From positions 1,167,501 through 1,231,500 of the forward strand of contig NZ_CP047029.1 in NCBI RefSeq assembly GCF_009796805.1: a stretch of DNA of 64,000 nucleotides, read 5' to 3'. Positions 17,358 to 26,089 of the stretch are shown here, one piece after another (position 1 is the stretch's first letter; the number at the start of each line of letters is the position of its first letter). The notes below the pieces were generated by a model. It was not told the origin of the DNA. It worked only from the letters and a program-made list of their open reading frames with translations, and did no database searches. This DNA comes from Algibacter sp. L1A34 (GTDB lineage Bacteria > Bacteroidota > Bacteroidia > Flavobacteriales > Flavobacteriaceae). The position numbers were made by a program, and so were the translations under genes.

Positions 17358-18215
17358 CTACCAATCCTTTTCGGCTTTAACCTTAACTCCTTGTGCTTTT
17401 TCAGCATTCATTTTTTCTTGAACCTTTTGTTCTTGGTTATTCATGGCTTCAAGCAAGTTTTTCATTTGCTGAGCAGACATTTGTCCTGGTTGTGGTTTAG
17501 GTTGTTGTTGCTCTTTTTTATCCTTATCGCCATCTTTACCTTGATCTTCCTTTTCATCTTTAGGCTTACCTTCATCATCTTTTTTATCGTCGCCTTCCTT
17601 CTTTTCTTTATCGCCCTCGTCTTTTTTGTCTTCTTTATTATCGCCTTCCTTGTCTTTGTTATCTTTATTTTCCTTATCGTCTTTTTTATCCTTGTTATCC
17701 TTCTGGTCTTCGTTTTTGTCTTTCTTATCGTCTTTATTTTGGTCTTCTTTATCTTGCTGCTCCTTCGCACATTCTTTCGCTAGACCTAAATTATAACGTG
17801 TTTCATCATCTGCAGGGTTATTTCTTAACGCACTTTTAAAAGCTTCAACGGCTTCTTTGCATTTTTTACCTTTCATTAAAATAGTTCCAATGTTATGGAA
17901 TGCCTTATGTTTTTCAGATTTTGAAGTTGCTTTTTTTGCGGCTTCTTGCAACCTGTAAACAGCCTCATCAAAACTACCTTTAGTATAATAAGCATTCCCT
18001 AAATTGTATGCACCCGCAATACTATTAGGGTTTTCTGAAATGGCTTTTCTATATTCCATTTCCGCAGAAACATAATCATCTTCATTTACCAAATTATTGC
18101 CCTCGTAAACATAATCATTGGCTTTTTTGAGTGCTTGTAACTGTGCTTTTTCTTCATCTTGCGAAAAAGAAAAAAGGGTTACAAATAAAATTATAAGTGT
18201 TGCTAAGTATTTCAT
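17358..18215 (-). CDS. batC: BatC: TPR protein with charged low-complexity domain
   Basis: A 285-residue protein: signal peptide (KYLATLIILFVTLFSFSQ), three TPR motifs (about residues 25-155; AGAYNLGNAYYTKGSFDEAV, HNIGTILMKGKKCKEAVEAF), then about 95 residues (155-250) made almost only of Lys, Asp and Glu with some Gln, Asn and Gly, then MSAQQMKNLLEAMNNQEQKV. The tail helix is a conserved ending of BatC-type proteins. The charged region is coded by runs of GAT/AAA/GAA-type codons, which gives a false hydrophobic frame on the opposite strand. It is exported and probably binds other Bat proteins through its TPRs. Confidence 0.88.
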   Translation of the reverse strand: MKYLATLIILFVTLFSFSQDEEKAQLQALKKANDYVYEGNNLVNEDDYVSAEMEYRKAISENPNSIAGAYNLGNAYYTKGSFDEAVYRLQEAAKKATSKSEKHKAFHNIGTILMKGKKCKEAVEAFKSALRNNPADDETRYNLGLAKECAKEQQDKEDQNKDDKKDKNEDQKDNKDKKDDKENKDNKDKEGDNKEDKKDEGDKEKKEGDDKKDDEGKPKDEKEDQGKDGDKDKKEQQQPKPQPGQMSAQQMKNLLEAMNNQEQKVQEKMNAEKAQGVKVKAEKDW

Positions 18216-18270
18216 TTTTAAATTGTTCTATCTAAGATAAAAAACTTAGATTTTTTTGTTGTTAATGAAA

Positions 18271-19308
18271 TTATAAATTCTCATTAAATAAATTCAATTT
18301 CTTCAACCAGCCTGTTTTTCGTTCTAATAAGAAGATATCTATCAGTAAAAAGAAAACTCCCAAACCCAAAAACCATTGAAACTGATCTTTAAAATCGGCA
18401 AATTGCTTGGCTTCAAACTCCGTTTTGTCCATACCGTTTAATATTTCACGAATCTTTTCAACCACATCATTAGTGTTTTTTCCGTTAATATATACACCAT
18501 CCGCTTCGTCGGCTATCTTTTTTAAAGTATCTTCATTTAAACGTGTAATTACCGTTTCACCTTGATTGTCTTTCTTATAATTTAAAACAATCCCATTTTT
18601 TTTAAGAGGAATTGGCCCACCTTTCACATCGCCAACACCAATGGTAAATATCCGAATACCTTCATCATGCGCTTGTTCAGCATAAGCTAAGGCATCTTCA
18701 CTATGATCTTCACCGTCTGAAATAATAATTAAAACACGATTGGTTTGTTCCTCGTTATCAAAATAAGTGGTTGCTAATTTAATAGCTTCATTGATTGCTG
18801 TTCCTTGTGATGACAACATATCGGTATTCATGTTGTTTAAAAACATTTTAGCCGATCCATAATCTGTAGTTATAGGTAACTGCGGAAATGCTTTACCTGC
18901 GTATGCAATAATACCAACACGATCACTAGCCAAATTGTTAATGATTTGCGTTACTAGTTGTTTCGATTTTTCTAATCGATTTGGCGCAATATCTTCGGCC
19001 AACATACTTTTAGAAACATCGACAGCAAACACAATATCGACACCTTCACGCTTTACCGTTTCTAGTTTTGTACCAATTTTAGGGTTCACCAACGCAATAG
19101 TTAAGCACAAGAATGCTAAACTTAAAACCACCACTTTTAAAATCGATTTAAACAGCGATTTATTCGGGCTTAAACGTTTTAATAACTCTTTATCGGCAAA
19201 CTTTTTTTGTGTTCGGTATCTCCAAAATTGAAGCAACAAAAACAATACGATTATTACAGGAATAATCGCTAAGGTCCAAAACCATATTTTTTCTTCTAAT
19301 TGAAACAT
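18271..19308 (-). CDS. batB: BatB: von Willebrand factor A domain membrane protein
   Basis: A 345-residue protein with two N-terminal transmembrane segments (about 8-27 and 55-75), a VWA domain (about 85-290) and a C-terminal membrane segment (about 310-330). The metal-ion-dependent adhesion site is complete: DVSKSM, a TTDYG-type Thr and ISDGEDHS. The domain probably faces the periplasm. BatA and BatB are paralogues in tandem and are presumed to act with the MoxR ATPase in assembling or stabilising an envelope complex. A repeat-bearing spacer (19309-19370) separates it from batA. Confidence 0.92.
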   Translation of the reverse strand: MFQLEEKIWFWTLAIIPVIIVLFLLLQFWRYRTQKKFADKELLKRLSPNKSLFKSILKVVVLSLAFLCLTIALVNPKIGTKLETVKREGVDIVFAVDVSKSMLAEDIAPNRLEKSKQLVTQIINNLASDRVGIIAYAGKAFPQLPITTDYGSAKMFLNNMNTDMLSSQGTAINEAIKLATTYFDNEEQTNRVLIIISDGEDHSEDALAYAEQAHDEGIRIFTIGVGDVKGGPIPLKKNGIVLNYKKDNQGETVITRLNEDTLKKIADEADGVYINGKNTNDVVEKIREILNGMDKTEFEAKQFADFKDQFQWFLGLGVFFLLIDIFLLERKTGWLKKLNLFNENL

Positions 19309-19312
19309 GTAT

Positions 19313-19346
19313 CAGTATTCAGTTTTTCAGTATTCAGTTGGCAGTC
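19313..19346. repeat. CAGT-rich intergenic repeat, bat operon copy 2
   Basis: The spacer between batA and batB contains CAGTATTCAGTT twice (19313-19324 and 19328-19339) followed by GGCAGTC. It belongs to the same repeat type as the blocks at 22948-22985 and 17333-17357. Confidence 0.65.
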
Positions 19347-19370
19347 AATCTTAATACTGTCTACTTCTTT

Positions 19371-20378
19371 TTAAATAAAACTTTTAAACAATGTATTACG
19401 CAATAGTAATTCTAACAACAATAAAAAGCCTGCTAAAAGCACTAATGGTCTATATTTTTCTTCGTAATTATAAAATTTAAACTCTTCAACATCTGTTTTT
19501 TCGAGCTTATTGATTTCGCTATAAATTTCTTCTAATTTCTTATTATTTGTGGCTCTAAAATATTTTCCACCTGTTACGGTTGCAATTTCTTTTAATAAAG
19601 TTTCGTCTATTTCAACTTTAATTCTACCGTATTGAAATTGGCCCGTTCTAGGATCGATAGCTACCGGAGATAACGCCATACCATTGGTTCCCAAACCAAT
19701 GGTATAGGTTTTAATACCATATTCAACAGCTAGTTCACTCGCAATTTTAGGATCTATAAAACCAGAATTATTAACACCATCGGTTAATAAAATAATAACT
19801 TTACTTTTAGCTTTACTATCTTTTAATCGGTTTACAGATGTTGCTAAACCCATACCAATAGCAGTTCCGCCTTCAATAATATTATTGTACTCAATACTTT
19901 TTAAAGAACGTAAAACAATCGCTTTATCACTGGTTATTGGTGTTTTTGTATAGCTTTCTCCAGCATATTCTACCAAACCTATTCTATCATTTGGTCGACC
20001 TTTAATAAACTCTGCGGCAACTTCTTTTAAAGCGTCTAAACGATTTGGGCGTAAATCTTTCGCCAACATACTCGCCGAAACATCAATAGCCATAACAATA
20101 TCGATACCTCGTGTGGTTTTTGTTTTAGATGAAACATCTACCGTTTGCGGTCTCGCCAAAGCCATAATTAATAAAGCTAAAGCCAATAAACGTAAAGCAA
20201 ACATGATGGGTTTCAATTTTGTTAACCAAGAACTAGTTACTTTAAACCCTTTTAAACTCGATATTTTTAATTCTGCCGTTTGCTTGTTTCTCTTAAAGAT
20301 ATACCACAAAACAGCTAGTGGTAGCAAAAGAAACAACCAGAAAAATTCTTTATTTACAAATTCGATGCCTTCAAACAT
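19371..20378 (-). CDS. batA: BatA: von Willebrand factor A domain membrane protein
   Basis: A 335-residue paralogue of BatB. It has an N-terminal aerotolerance-type hydrophobic part with two membrane segments (about 10-27 and 58-75), a VWA domain (about 90-290) with an intact MIDAS (DVSASM, a TSDKA-type Thr, LTDGVN) and a C-terminal hydrophobic helix (about 308-325). Its first base overlaps the stop of the upstream 558-residue membrane protein (ATGA-type junction at 20378), which indicates translational coupling within the moxR-bat operon. Confidence 0.93.
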   Translation of the reverse strand: MFEGIEFVNKEFFWLFLLLPLAVLWYIFKRNKQTAELKISSLKGFKVTSSWLTKLKPIMFALRLLALALLIMALARPQTVDVSSKTKTTRGIDIVMAIDVSASMLAKDLRPNRLDALKEVAAEFIKGRPNDRIGLVEYAGESYTKTPITSDKAIVLRSLKSIEYNNIIEGGTAIGMGLATSVNRLKDSKAKSKVIILLTDGVNNSGFIDPKIASELAVEYGIKTYTIGLGTNGMALSPVAIDPRTGQFQYGRIKVEIDETLLKEIATVTGGKYFRATNNKKLEEIYSEINKLEKTDVEEFKFYNYEEKYRPLVLLAGFLLLLELLLRNTLFKSFI

Positions 20379-22054
20379 TATTCTTCTGCTTTTTTAAGTT
20401 CAACGGAATTTATAATACGTTCTACAATTTTATCGGCATAATCATCGCTTTTATTCCAAACAATAGAAATACGCTGTAAAATATTTTTAGTTGAAAATTG
20501 TAAAATCACATACTCACCTTCATAAAACTCCTTAGAGTTTAAAATCGGGAAACTTGCAGTTCCATGAGTTTTTAATCCTTCAGCGCCATTTGGAGTCGTA
20601 AACTTATCGCTTAATACAACAATATCTGTAACTCCAGCTTGCTCTAACTGTTTTATAGCCCCGTCTTGAGCTTGTTTTAAATCGATATCTTCTTCCGGAT
20701 TAGCTTGCTTTAAAACAATGGTAGACACATCGACACTAAAGAAGTTTAATAAACTTCCATAGCTAAAACTTGTAGCACTCATTTGGGCTTTTGCTTCCTC
20801 TGGAAGCTCTACCGAATTACGTTTTAAAACCTTTGGTGTTGTAATAGTTATTGGCGGAACACCATACGCACTAGTTACCCAATCACCTTCTAAAAGCTCA
20901 ATACTATCGTGCCCAATAATGGTATCTTTCACATAACTAAATCCATATTTTAAAGAGAAGCCTACAAAAGTTGCTATCATTAAAAACACCGCAATCACTA
21001 CGGTTAAAATAATTTTATTACGCTTCTTTTTACGCGCTTGCTCTTCACGATATTTTTCATCTAAAAGTTTTTCTTCCTCAGTTGGTTCTGGTAAAGCTTC
21101 TTTTACGTTGTCTATTTCAATATCTATTGTACTTCTATCTATTTTTGCTAACTCAACATCTGGAGCAGATTTCGCGAATTTCACTAAATCGGCACGTTTT
21201 AAAATACTTTCTAAGTTTTTAATATCTTCTTTACTCAAATCAACTTGATTACCTTCTTTCAGTATATTTAAACGCTTTATCAACTCATCGGTTGTGCTTT
21301 CTAATGCGCGATCATAAACTTTTTCGTCTAAATATTTTCTGATAATAAACGTTAATTCAGAATAATAATCTTTTAAATTTTCTTGTTCTAAATAGGTGCT
21401 TTCATCTAACTTCACCAAGGCTAATTTTGCACGATCGTATGGTGGCAATAAAGCAATTTTTTCTTCTTCGGAAAGCGGCTTTTTACGCCAAATAAACCAA
21501 TATAACAGAAAACCAACGGCAGCAATAATTAACAATACTATTAATACTGTTTTCCACCAATCGCTAGAAGATTCTTGAACCTCGATAATAGGTTTAATAT
21601 CATAAAGCCCTTGTTTTGTTGTATCTATTACTACATTATTAACCTCAACCTTTAAGGAATCGGTGAAAAATATTTTAGTACCAATAATTATTTTTTGACG
21701 GGGAATGGTGTACGAACCCGAATCGAATTGTGTTAATCCGTATTTTTTAACAAGATTGTATTTGTCTTTATTCTTTAAGGTATCTACGGCATAAGATTCT
21801 ATCATTTCTAAAGGAGAAAAAGATTGCCCCTCTGGAAAAACGACTAAACTCGTAGTATCGGTTTCAACTTGAATATGATAGGTAATTTGCTCACCAATTT
21901 TTATTGAAGTAGAATCGATTGCCGATGTAACTTGAGAAAATGAGAAAAAAGAAAACAAAGAAAAGAAGATAGCCAGCATAACGGAACATTTTCCGATGGC
22001 CGACACTTTGTTTGATTTATTTATATTTTCTATAATATGTTGTTTCACTTTCAA
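20378..22054 (-). CDS. Bat-operon membrane protein (BatD-like), unnamed
   Basis: A 558-residue protein found between DUF58 and BatA. It has a hydrophobic segment near residues 22-42 (signal), an extracytoplasmic stretch that opens like BatD (VTSAIDSTSIKIGEQITYHI), a membrane segment at about 168-190 (WWKTVLIVLLIIAAVGFLLY), a cytoplasmic Glu/Lys-rich part, another membrane helix near 347-370 (KIILTVVIAVFLMIATFVGF) and a C-terminal soluble domain of about 180 residues. The N-terminal portion before the signal (MKVKQHIIENINKSNKVSAI) is longer than usual, so the true start may be internal. Genes at this position are regular in Bacteroidota bat operons. The molecular role is unknown. Confidence 0.75.
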   Translation of the reverse strand: MKVKQHIIENINKSNKVSAIGKCSVMLAIFFSLFSFFSFSQVTSAIDSTSIKIGEQITYHIQVETDTTSLVVFPEGQSFSPLEMIESYAVDTLKNKDKYNLVKKYGLTQFDSGSYTIPRQKIIIGTKIFFTDSLKVEVNNVVIDTTKQGLYDIKPIIEVQESSSDWWKTVLIVLLIIAAVGFLLYWFIWRKKPLSEEEKIALLPPYDRAKLALVKLDESTYLEQENLKDYYSELTFIIRKYLDEKVYDRALESTTDELIKRLNILKEGNQVDLSKEDIKNLESILKRADLVKFAKSAPDVELAKIDRSTIDIEIDNVKEALPEPTEEEKLLDEKYREEQARKKKRNKIILTVVIAVFLMIATFVGFSLKYGFSYVKDTIIGHDSIELLEGDWVTSAYGVPPITITTPKVLKRNSVELPEEAKAQMSATSFSYGSLLNFFSVDVSTIVLKQANPEEDIDLKQAQDGAIKQLEQAGVTDIVVLSDKFTTPNGAEGLKTHGTASFPILNSKEFYEGEYVILQFSTKNILQRISIVWNKSDDYADKIVERIINSVELKKAEE

Positions 22055-22079
22055 TATTTTTTTAATTCTTATTTTAGAA

Positions 22080-22946
22080 TTATGCGCGGTGTTTAAAATA
22101 ACCTAATAACTTTTTAACGTAACTTTCGTCCACTCTACAATCTATTGCGCCTGCTCCAGATTTAGTAAAACTTTCTTTATAGTATTTTGCCTTTTCGTGA
22201 TAAAATTTACTGTAGTTTTTACGTACCGTTTTTGATGATGTGTTTACTAACATAAATTCACCTGTTTCTTCATCCTGCATTTGCACCATCCCTAAATTAG
22301 GAATATCTTCTTCACGCTTATCGTAAACTCGAATTCCAGTAACATCGTGTTTTCTAGCAACAATTTTCATGGTTTGAAAATAATCGTCTGCAATAAAATC
22401 TGACAGAACAAAAGCAATCACTTTTTTCTTCATCACGTTTTGCATAAACTTTAAAGCTTCGGCCAAATTAGTCTGTTTACTTTCTGGTTGAAATTCTATT
22501 AATTCTCGAATAATACGAAGTACATGCGAACGTCCTTTTTTAGGCGGGATGTATAATTCTACCTTATCAGAAAATAAAATAAGTCCTATTTTATCGTTAT
22601 TCTGTGTTGCAGAAAAAGCTAAAGTTGCAGCAATTTCTGTAACTACTTCATTCTTAAATTGACTTTCGGTACCAAATAGTTCCGATCCCGAAACATCAAC
22701 CACAAGCATCATGGTAAGTTCACGTTCTTCTTCAAAAACTTTTACGTAAGGTTCGCTATAGCGCGCGGTAACATTCCAATCTATATTTCGAACATCATCG
22801 CCAAAATTGTATTGGCGCACTTCACTAAACGTCATACCACGCCCCTTGAAAGTGGAATGATATTCACCTCCAAAAATATGATCAGACAGTCGTCGTGTCT
22901 TAATCTCAATTTTACGTACTTTTTTTAGTAATTCTTTAGTATCCAT
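22080..22946 (-). CDS. DUF58 domain protein
   Basis: A 288-residue cytosolic protein. The DUF58 core is clear: RQYNFGDDVRNIDWNVTARY and YVKVFEEERELTMMLVVDVS, followed by a VWA-like fold in which the first MIDAS residues are DVSGSE. It begins KKVRKIEIKTRRLSDHIFGG, the usual start for this family. DUF58 proteins pair with MoxR ATPases, here upstream with a 101-base gap that carries one of the CAGT-rich spacer repeats (22948-22985). Confidence 0.92.
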   Translation of the reverse strand: MDTKELLKKVRKIEIKTRRLSDHIFGGEYHSTFKGRGMTFSEVRQYNFGDDVRNIDWNVTARYSEPYVKVFEEERELTMMLVVDVSGSELFGTESQFKNEVVTEIAATLAFSATQNNDKIGLILFSDKVELYIPPKKGRSHVLRIIRELIEFQPESKQTNLAEALKFMQNVMKKKVIAFVLSDFIADDYFQTMKIVARKHDVTGIRVYDKREEDIPNLGMVQMQDEETGEFMLVNTSSKTVRKNYSKFYHEKAKYYKESFTKSGAGAIDCRVDESYVKKLLGYFKHRA

Positions 22947-22947
22947 G

Positions 22948-22985
22948 TTTTCAGTATGCAGTGTGCAGTCTTCAGTTAGCAGTCA
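22948..22985. repeat. CAGT-rich intergenic repeat, bat operon copy 1
   Basis: The spacer between moxR and the DUF58 gene holds short imperfect direct repeats of the form CAGTNTGCAGT, CAGTCTTCAGT and GCAGTC. Similar blocks lie at 19313-19346 and 17333-17357, each between consecutive genes of the same operon. Confidence 0.6.
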
Positions 22986-23047
22986 TAACAAAATAGTACT
23001 CAAATAAGCCATTACCTACCTCAATACCGTTTTACTGTTAACTCATT

Positions 23048-24049
23048 CTATGGTACTTCAATCTCGTTAACGATTTTATTAATAATATCTACAGACGTTA
23101 CATTTTCAGCTTCAGCTTCGTATGTAATACCAATTCTATGGCGCAACACATCGTAAACTACAGCACGAACGTCTTCTGGAATAACATAACCACGACGTTT
23201 TATAAAAGCGTAACATTTTGCTGCAGTAGCTAAATTGATACTACCACGAGGCGATGCTCCAAATGAAATTAATGGTTTTAAATCGCTAAGTTTATATTTT
23301 TCCGGATAACGCGTTGCGAAAATAATATCCAGTATGTATTTTTCAATTTTCTCGTCCATGTAAACTTCACGAACCGCTTCTTGCGCTCTTAATATTTGAG
23401 CTACAGAAACTACAGGATTTACTTTTTCCCAAGATCCTTTTAAATTAGAACGCATGATAAGTTGTTCTTCATCTAATTTAGGATAATCTATCACAGTTTT
23501 TAGCATAAAACGATCGACCTGTGCTTCCGGTAAAGAATAAGTTCCTTCCTGTTCTACGGGATTCATCGTTGCCATTACTAAAAAGGGTTTATCTAACTTA
23601 TAAGTTTCATCACCAATAGTCACCTGCTTTTCTTGCATGGCTTCTAATAATGCCGATTGCACTTTTGCTGGCGCACGGTTTATCTCATCTGCTAATACAA
23701 AATTTGCAAAAATAGGTCCTTTTTTAATCGAAAAATCATTAAGCTTCATGTTGTAGATTAATGTTCCAGTAACATCGGCCGGTAATAAATCTGGCGTAAA
23801 CTGAATACGGCTAAAACTACCATCTACAGCTTGTGCCAACGTATTAATCGCTAATGTTTTTGCTAATCCAGGAACACCTTCTAATAAAATATGTCCTTGT
23901 CCTAATAAACCAATTAGTAAACGCTCCACCATATGTTTTTGGCCTACGATCACTTTGTTCATTTCAAGCATTAGTAAATCAACAAAAGCACTTTCCTTTT
24001 CAATTTTCTCGTTTATCGACTTAATATCAATTGTACCTGTTTCTTCCAT
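23048..24049 (-). CDS. moxR: MoxR family AAA+ ATPase
   Basis: A 333-residue AAA+ ATPase. The Walker A motif is GVPGLAKT (58-65), the Walker B-like segment is FVLADEINRAPAKVQSALLE, and sensor 1 is ATMNPVEQEGTY. A C-terminal lid domain (about 240-330) carries GASPRGSINLATAAK (sensor 2). It is the first gene of the moxR-DUF58-bat operon. MoxR proteins are chaperone-like ATPases acting with VWA proteins; BatA and BatB are the likely partners. A promoter-like sequence lies directly upstream (24072-24104). Confidence 0.95.
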   Translation of the reverse strand: MEETGTIDIKSINEKIEKESAFVDLLMLEMNKVIVGQKHMVERLLIGLLGQGHILLEGVPGLAKTLAINTLAQAVDGSFSRIQFTPDLLPADVTGTLIYNMKLNDFSIKKGPIFANFVLADEINRAPAKVQSALLEAMQEKQVTIGDETYKLDKPFLVMATMNPVEQEGTYSLPEAQVDRFMLKTVIDYPKLDEEQLIMRSNLKGSWEKVNPVVSVAQILRAQEAVREVYMDEKIEKYILDIIFATRYPEKYKLSDLKPLISFGASPRGSINLATAAKCYAFIKRRGYVIPEDVRAVVYDVLRHRIGITYEAEAENVTSVDIINKIVNEIEVP

Positions 24050-24071
24050 TATTTTCTAGTAATTTAAAAGC

Positions 24072-24104
24072 CGAATATACAGCTCTTATTTTGAGTAGTG
24101 CAAA
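24072..24104 (-). promoter_or_regulatory. Probable promoter of the moxR-bat operon
   Basis: On the minus strand TTTG (24104-24101) is followed after 21 bases by TATATTCG (24079-24072). This resembles the Bacteroidota promoter (TTTG, about 19-21 bases, TAnnTTTG) with one mismatch. The moxR ATG ends at 24047, leaving a leader of about 20 bases. Confidence 0.5.
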
Positions 24105-24256
24105 TTGTTAAAATTTTTCGGTTGAGGCTGTTAAAAATTGGTTAAAAATTAAAGCAAATTCAATGATTTCGCACTTTAACCTATTATTATGATAAGTTTT
24201 TCTTAATTATTTTTTTATTTATTTTAGGAAAAAGCCTTTAAATTATAATTAATTAT

Positions 24257-25258
24257 AATGTATATCCGTAAACATCCCTAAGTTGTATTAATTTACTTAT
24301 CTTTAGCTAGTTGTAATTTATTTAATTTATGGATATATTTTCTTTTGGAGTTCATTTTACTGATGAATCAAGTTGTCGCTTACATTTTAAAGAACAGCGA
24401 GATAAACAAGGAGTGATTTGTCACCGTTGTCAGGGGAAAGATCACTATTGGTTAAAAAATAAGTGGAGTTATCAGTGTAAATCCTGTAAAGCCAGAATTT
24501 CTTTACGTAGTGGAACTATAATGGAAAGTTCCAAGTTATCCTTTATGACTTGGTATAAAACTATATTTCTAATGAGTACTACAAAAAAAGGTTTTTCAAG
24601 TAAGGAAATACAGCGTCAATTGGGTTTAAAACGTTATGAGCCTGTTTGGGCAATGGTTCACAAGTTACGTAAAGCAATGGGAGAGCGAGATGATCGATAT
24701 ACTTTAGAAGGCATGATAGAAATGGATGAAGGTTATTTTACAATAGAAGCCTCAGAAAATGATCATAAAACACAGAAATCTGGTCGTGGAAGTAAAACTA
24801 AGTCAAATGTTATGATAATGGCAGAGAGTACAGTGCTTGAAAATCTAGATACAGGCGAAGTTGAGCGCCAATGTAGATATTTTAAAGCTAAAGTCCTTAC
24901 GGATCATAAACCACAGGGTACTGACCAAACTTTACAATCAAGCATTGATGGTAATCAGAATATTGTTTTTACAGATCAAAGCACATCATATGTGAATATA
25001 GCCGATTATGTAGAGATACATGTGAGTAAAAAATCTAATGAACAGACAACTAAGGAAACTTTAAAATGGGTGCATATAGCTATTAGTAATGCTAAAAGAA
25101 ATTTTGTAGGTACCTATCATAAAATTAAAGCTAAATACCTCCAATTATATCTTAATGAATTTGTTTACAAACTCAACAGAAGATATTTTGGAGATAAGAT
25201 ATTTGACAGGTTAGTAATAGTTAGTATCACAGCTAATGGACATTAAGCGGATATACAT
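24257..25258 (+). mobile_element. IS1595-type insertion sequence (about 1.0 kb)
   Basis: The element encodes one transposase. Its ends are inverted repeats: ATGTATATCCG at the left (24258-24268) and its exact complement CGGATATACAT at the right (25248-25258). A 9-base direct repeat ATTAATTAT flanks it (24248-24256 and 25259-25267); the family usually makes 8-base duplications, so one base may be chance in this AT-rich site. No second copy is visible in the window. Confidence 0.8.
24329..25246 (+). CDS. IS1595 family transposase (ISXO2-like)
   Basis: A 305-residue transposase. An N-terminal zinc ribbon has two CxxC pairs (CHRCQG near 31-34 and CKSCKA near 50-53), then a helix-turn-helix-like part (GFSSKEIQRQLGLKRYEPVW). 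The ISXO2-type catalytic domain starts at IEMDEGYF (first Asp about 132), continues with NIVFTDQSTSY (second Asp) and ends with AKRNFVGTYHKIKAKYLQLY followed by LNEFVYKLNRRYF. The length is normal and there is no internal stop, so it may be active. The stop lies 12 bases before the right inverted repeat ends. Confidence 0.9.
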   Translation: MDIFSFGVHFTDESSCRLHFKEQRDKQGVICHRCQGKDHYWLKNKWSYQCKSCKARISLRSGTIMESSKLSFMTWYKTIFLMSTTKKGFSSKEIQRQLGLKRYEPVWAMVHKLRKAMGERDDRYTLEGMIEMDEGYFTIEASENDHKTQKSGRGSKTKSNVMIMAESTVLENLDTGEVERQCRYFKAKVLTDHKPQGTDQTLQSSIDGNQNIVFTDQSTSYVNIADYVEIHVSKKSNEQTTKETLKWVHIAISNAKRNFVGTYHKIKAKYLQLYLNEFVYKLNRRYFGDKIFDRLVIVSITANGH

Positions 25259-25336
25259 ATTAATTATTAAACTAAGTAAACTGCAATATGTTTTTAAGTA
25301 TTTTTATAGATGAATTAAATTGAATAAAAAAACAGC

Positions 25337-26089
25337 ATGACAAGAACAGCCTTAATTACAGGAGCAACAAGTGGTATTGGCAAAGCAACCGCCTATGAAT
25401 TTGCTAAAAACGGAATTAGATTAATACTGTGTGGCCGACGACTAGAACGCCTAAACATCATACAAAAGGAACTAAAACTCCTAACTGATGTACATATTCT
25501 AAATTTTGATGTACGCAACAAGCAAGCCACCCTTGCTGCTATTGATAATTTGCCTGACAATTTTAAAACGATTGATATTTTAATAAATAACGCAGGAAAT
25601 GCACATGGCCTAGACGCTATTAATGAAGGTAATATCGATGATTGGGATGCTATGATAGATATAAATGTAAAAGGATTACTTTATGTTAGCAAAGCCGTTA
25701 TCCCCAAAATGACAAAACGAAAATCGGGACATATTATTAATATTGGATCCTCGGCAGGAAAAGAAGTTTACCCAAAAGGGAATGTGTATTGCGCCAGCAA
25801 ACATGCCGTTTTAGCGATCACGGAAGGTATGCGCATTGACTTAAACCCATACGGTATTAAAGTTGGAGCCGTAAATCCTGGTATGGTGGAAACCGAATTT
25901 TCAGAAGTACGATTTAAAGGAGATACTAGTGCTAATAATGTTTACAAAGGTTTTAAAGCTCTAGAAGCCAAAGATGTTGCCGATGTTATATATTTTGCAA
26001 TTTCCCGACCGCCACATGTTAACCTTGCCGATATTTTAATGTTTTGCACAGCACAGGCTAGCTCTACTATTATTAAAAAAGAAGCATGA
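25337..26089 (+). CDS. Short-chain dehydrogenase/reductase (SDR), YdfG-like
   Basis: A 250-residue classical SDR. The cofactor motif GATSGIGKATA lies at residues 8-18, NNAGNAHG near 86, the catalytic Ser in INIGSSAGKE and the YxxxK pair in YCASK. The CGRRLERL segment after the second strand suggests NADPH preference. It most resembles the YdfG group, which reduces 3-hydroxy acids or malonic semialdehyde; the substrate here is not determinable. Its stop overlaps the next start (ATGA at 26086-26089), so the two genes are translationally coupled. It lies just downstream of the IS. Confidence 0.88.
   Translation: MTRTALITGATSGIGKATAYEFAKNGIRLILCGRRLERLNIIQKELKLLTDVHILNFDVRNKQATLAAIDNLPDNFKTIDILINNAGNAHGLDAINEGNIDDWDAMIDINVKGLLYVSKAVIPKMTKRKSGHIINIGSSAGKEVYPKGNVYCASKHAVLAITEGMRIDLNPYGIKVGAVNPGMVETEFSEVRFKGDTSANNVYKGFKALEAKDVADVIYFAISRPPHVNLADILMFCTAQASSTIIKKEA

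Noticed and set aside
17462-17770. Lys/Arg-rich 102-codon minus-strand frame
   Set aside because: A shifted reading of the same BatC low-complexity region.
17391-17783. Very hydrophobic 130-codon plus-strand frame
   Set aside because: It is antisense to the Lys/Asp/Glu-rich region of BatC; the complement of AAA/GAA/GAT codons gives Phe, Leu and Ile.
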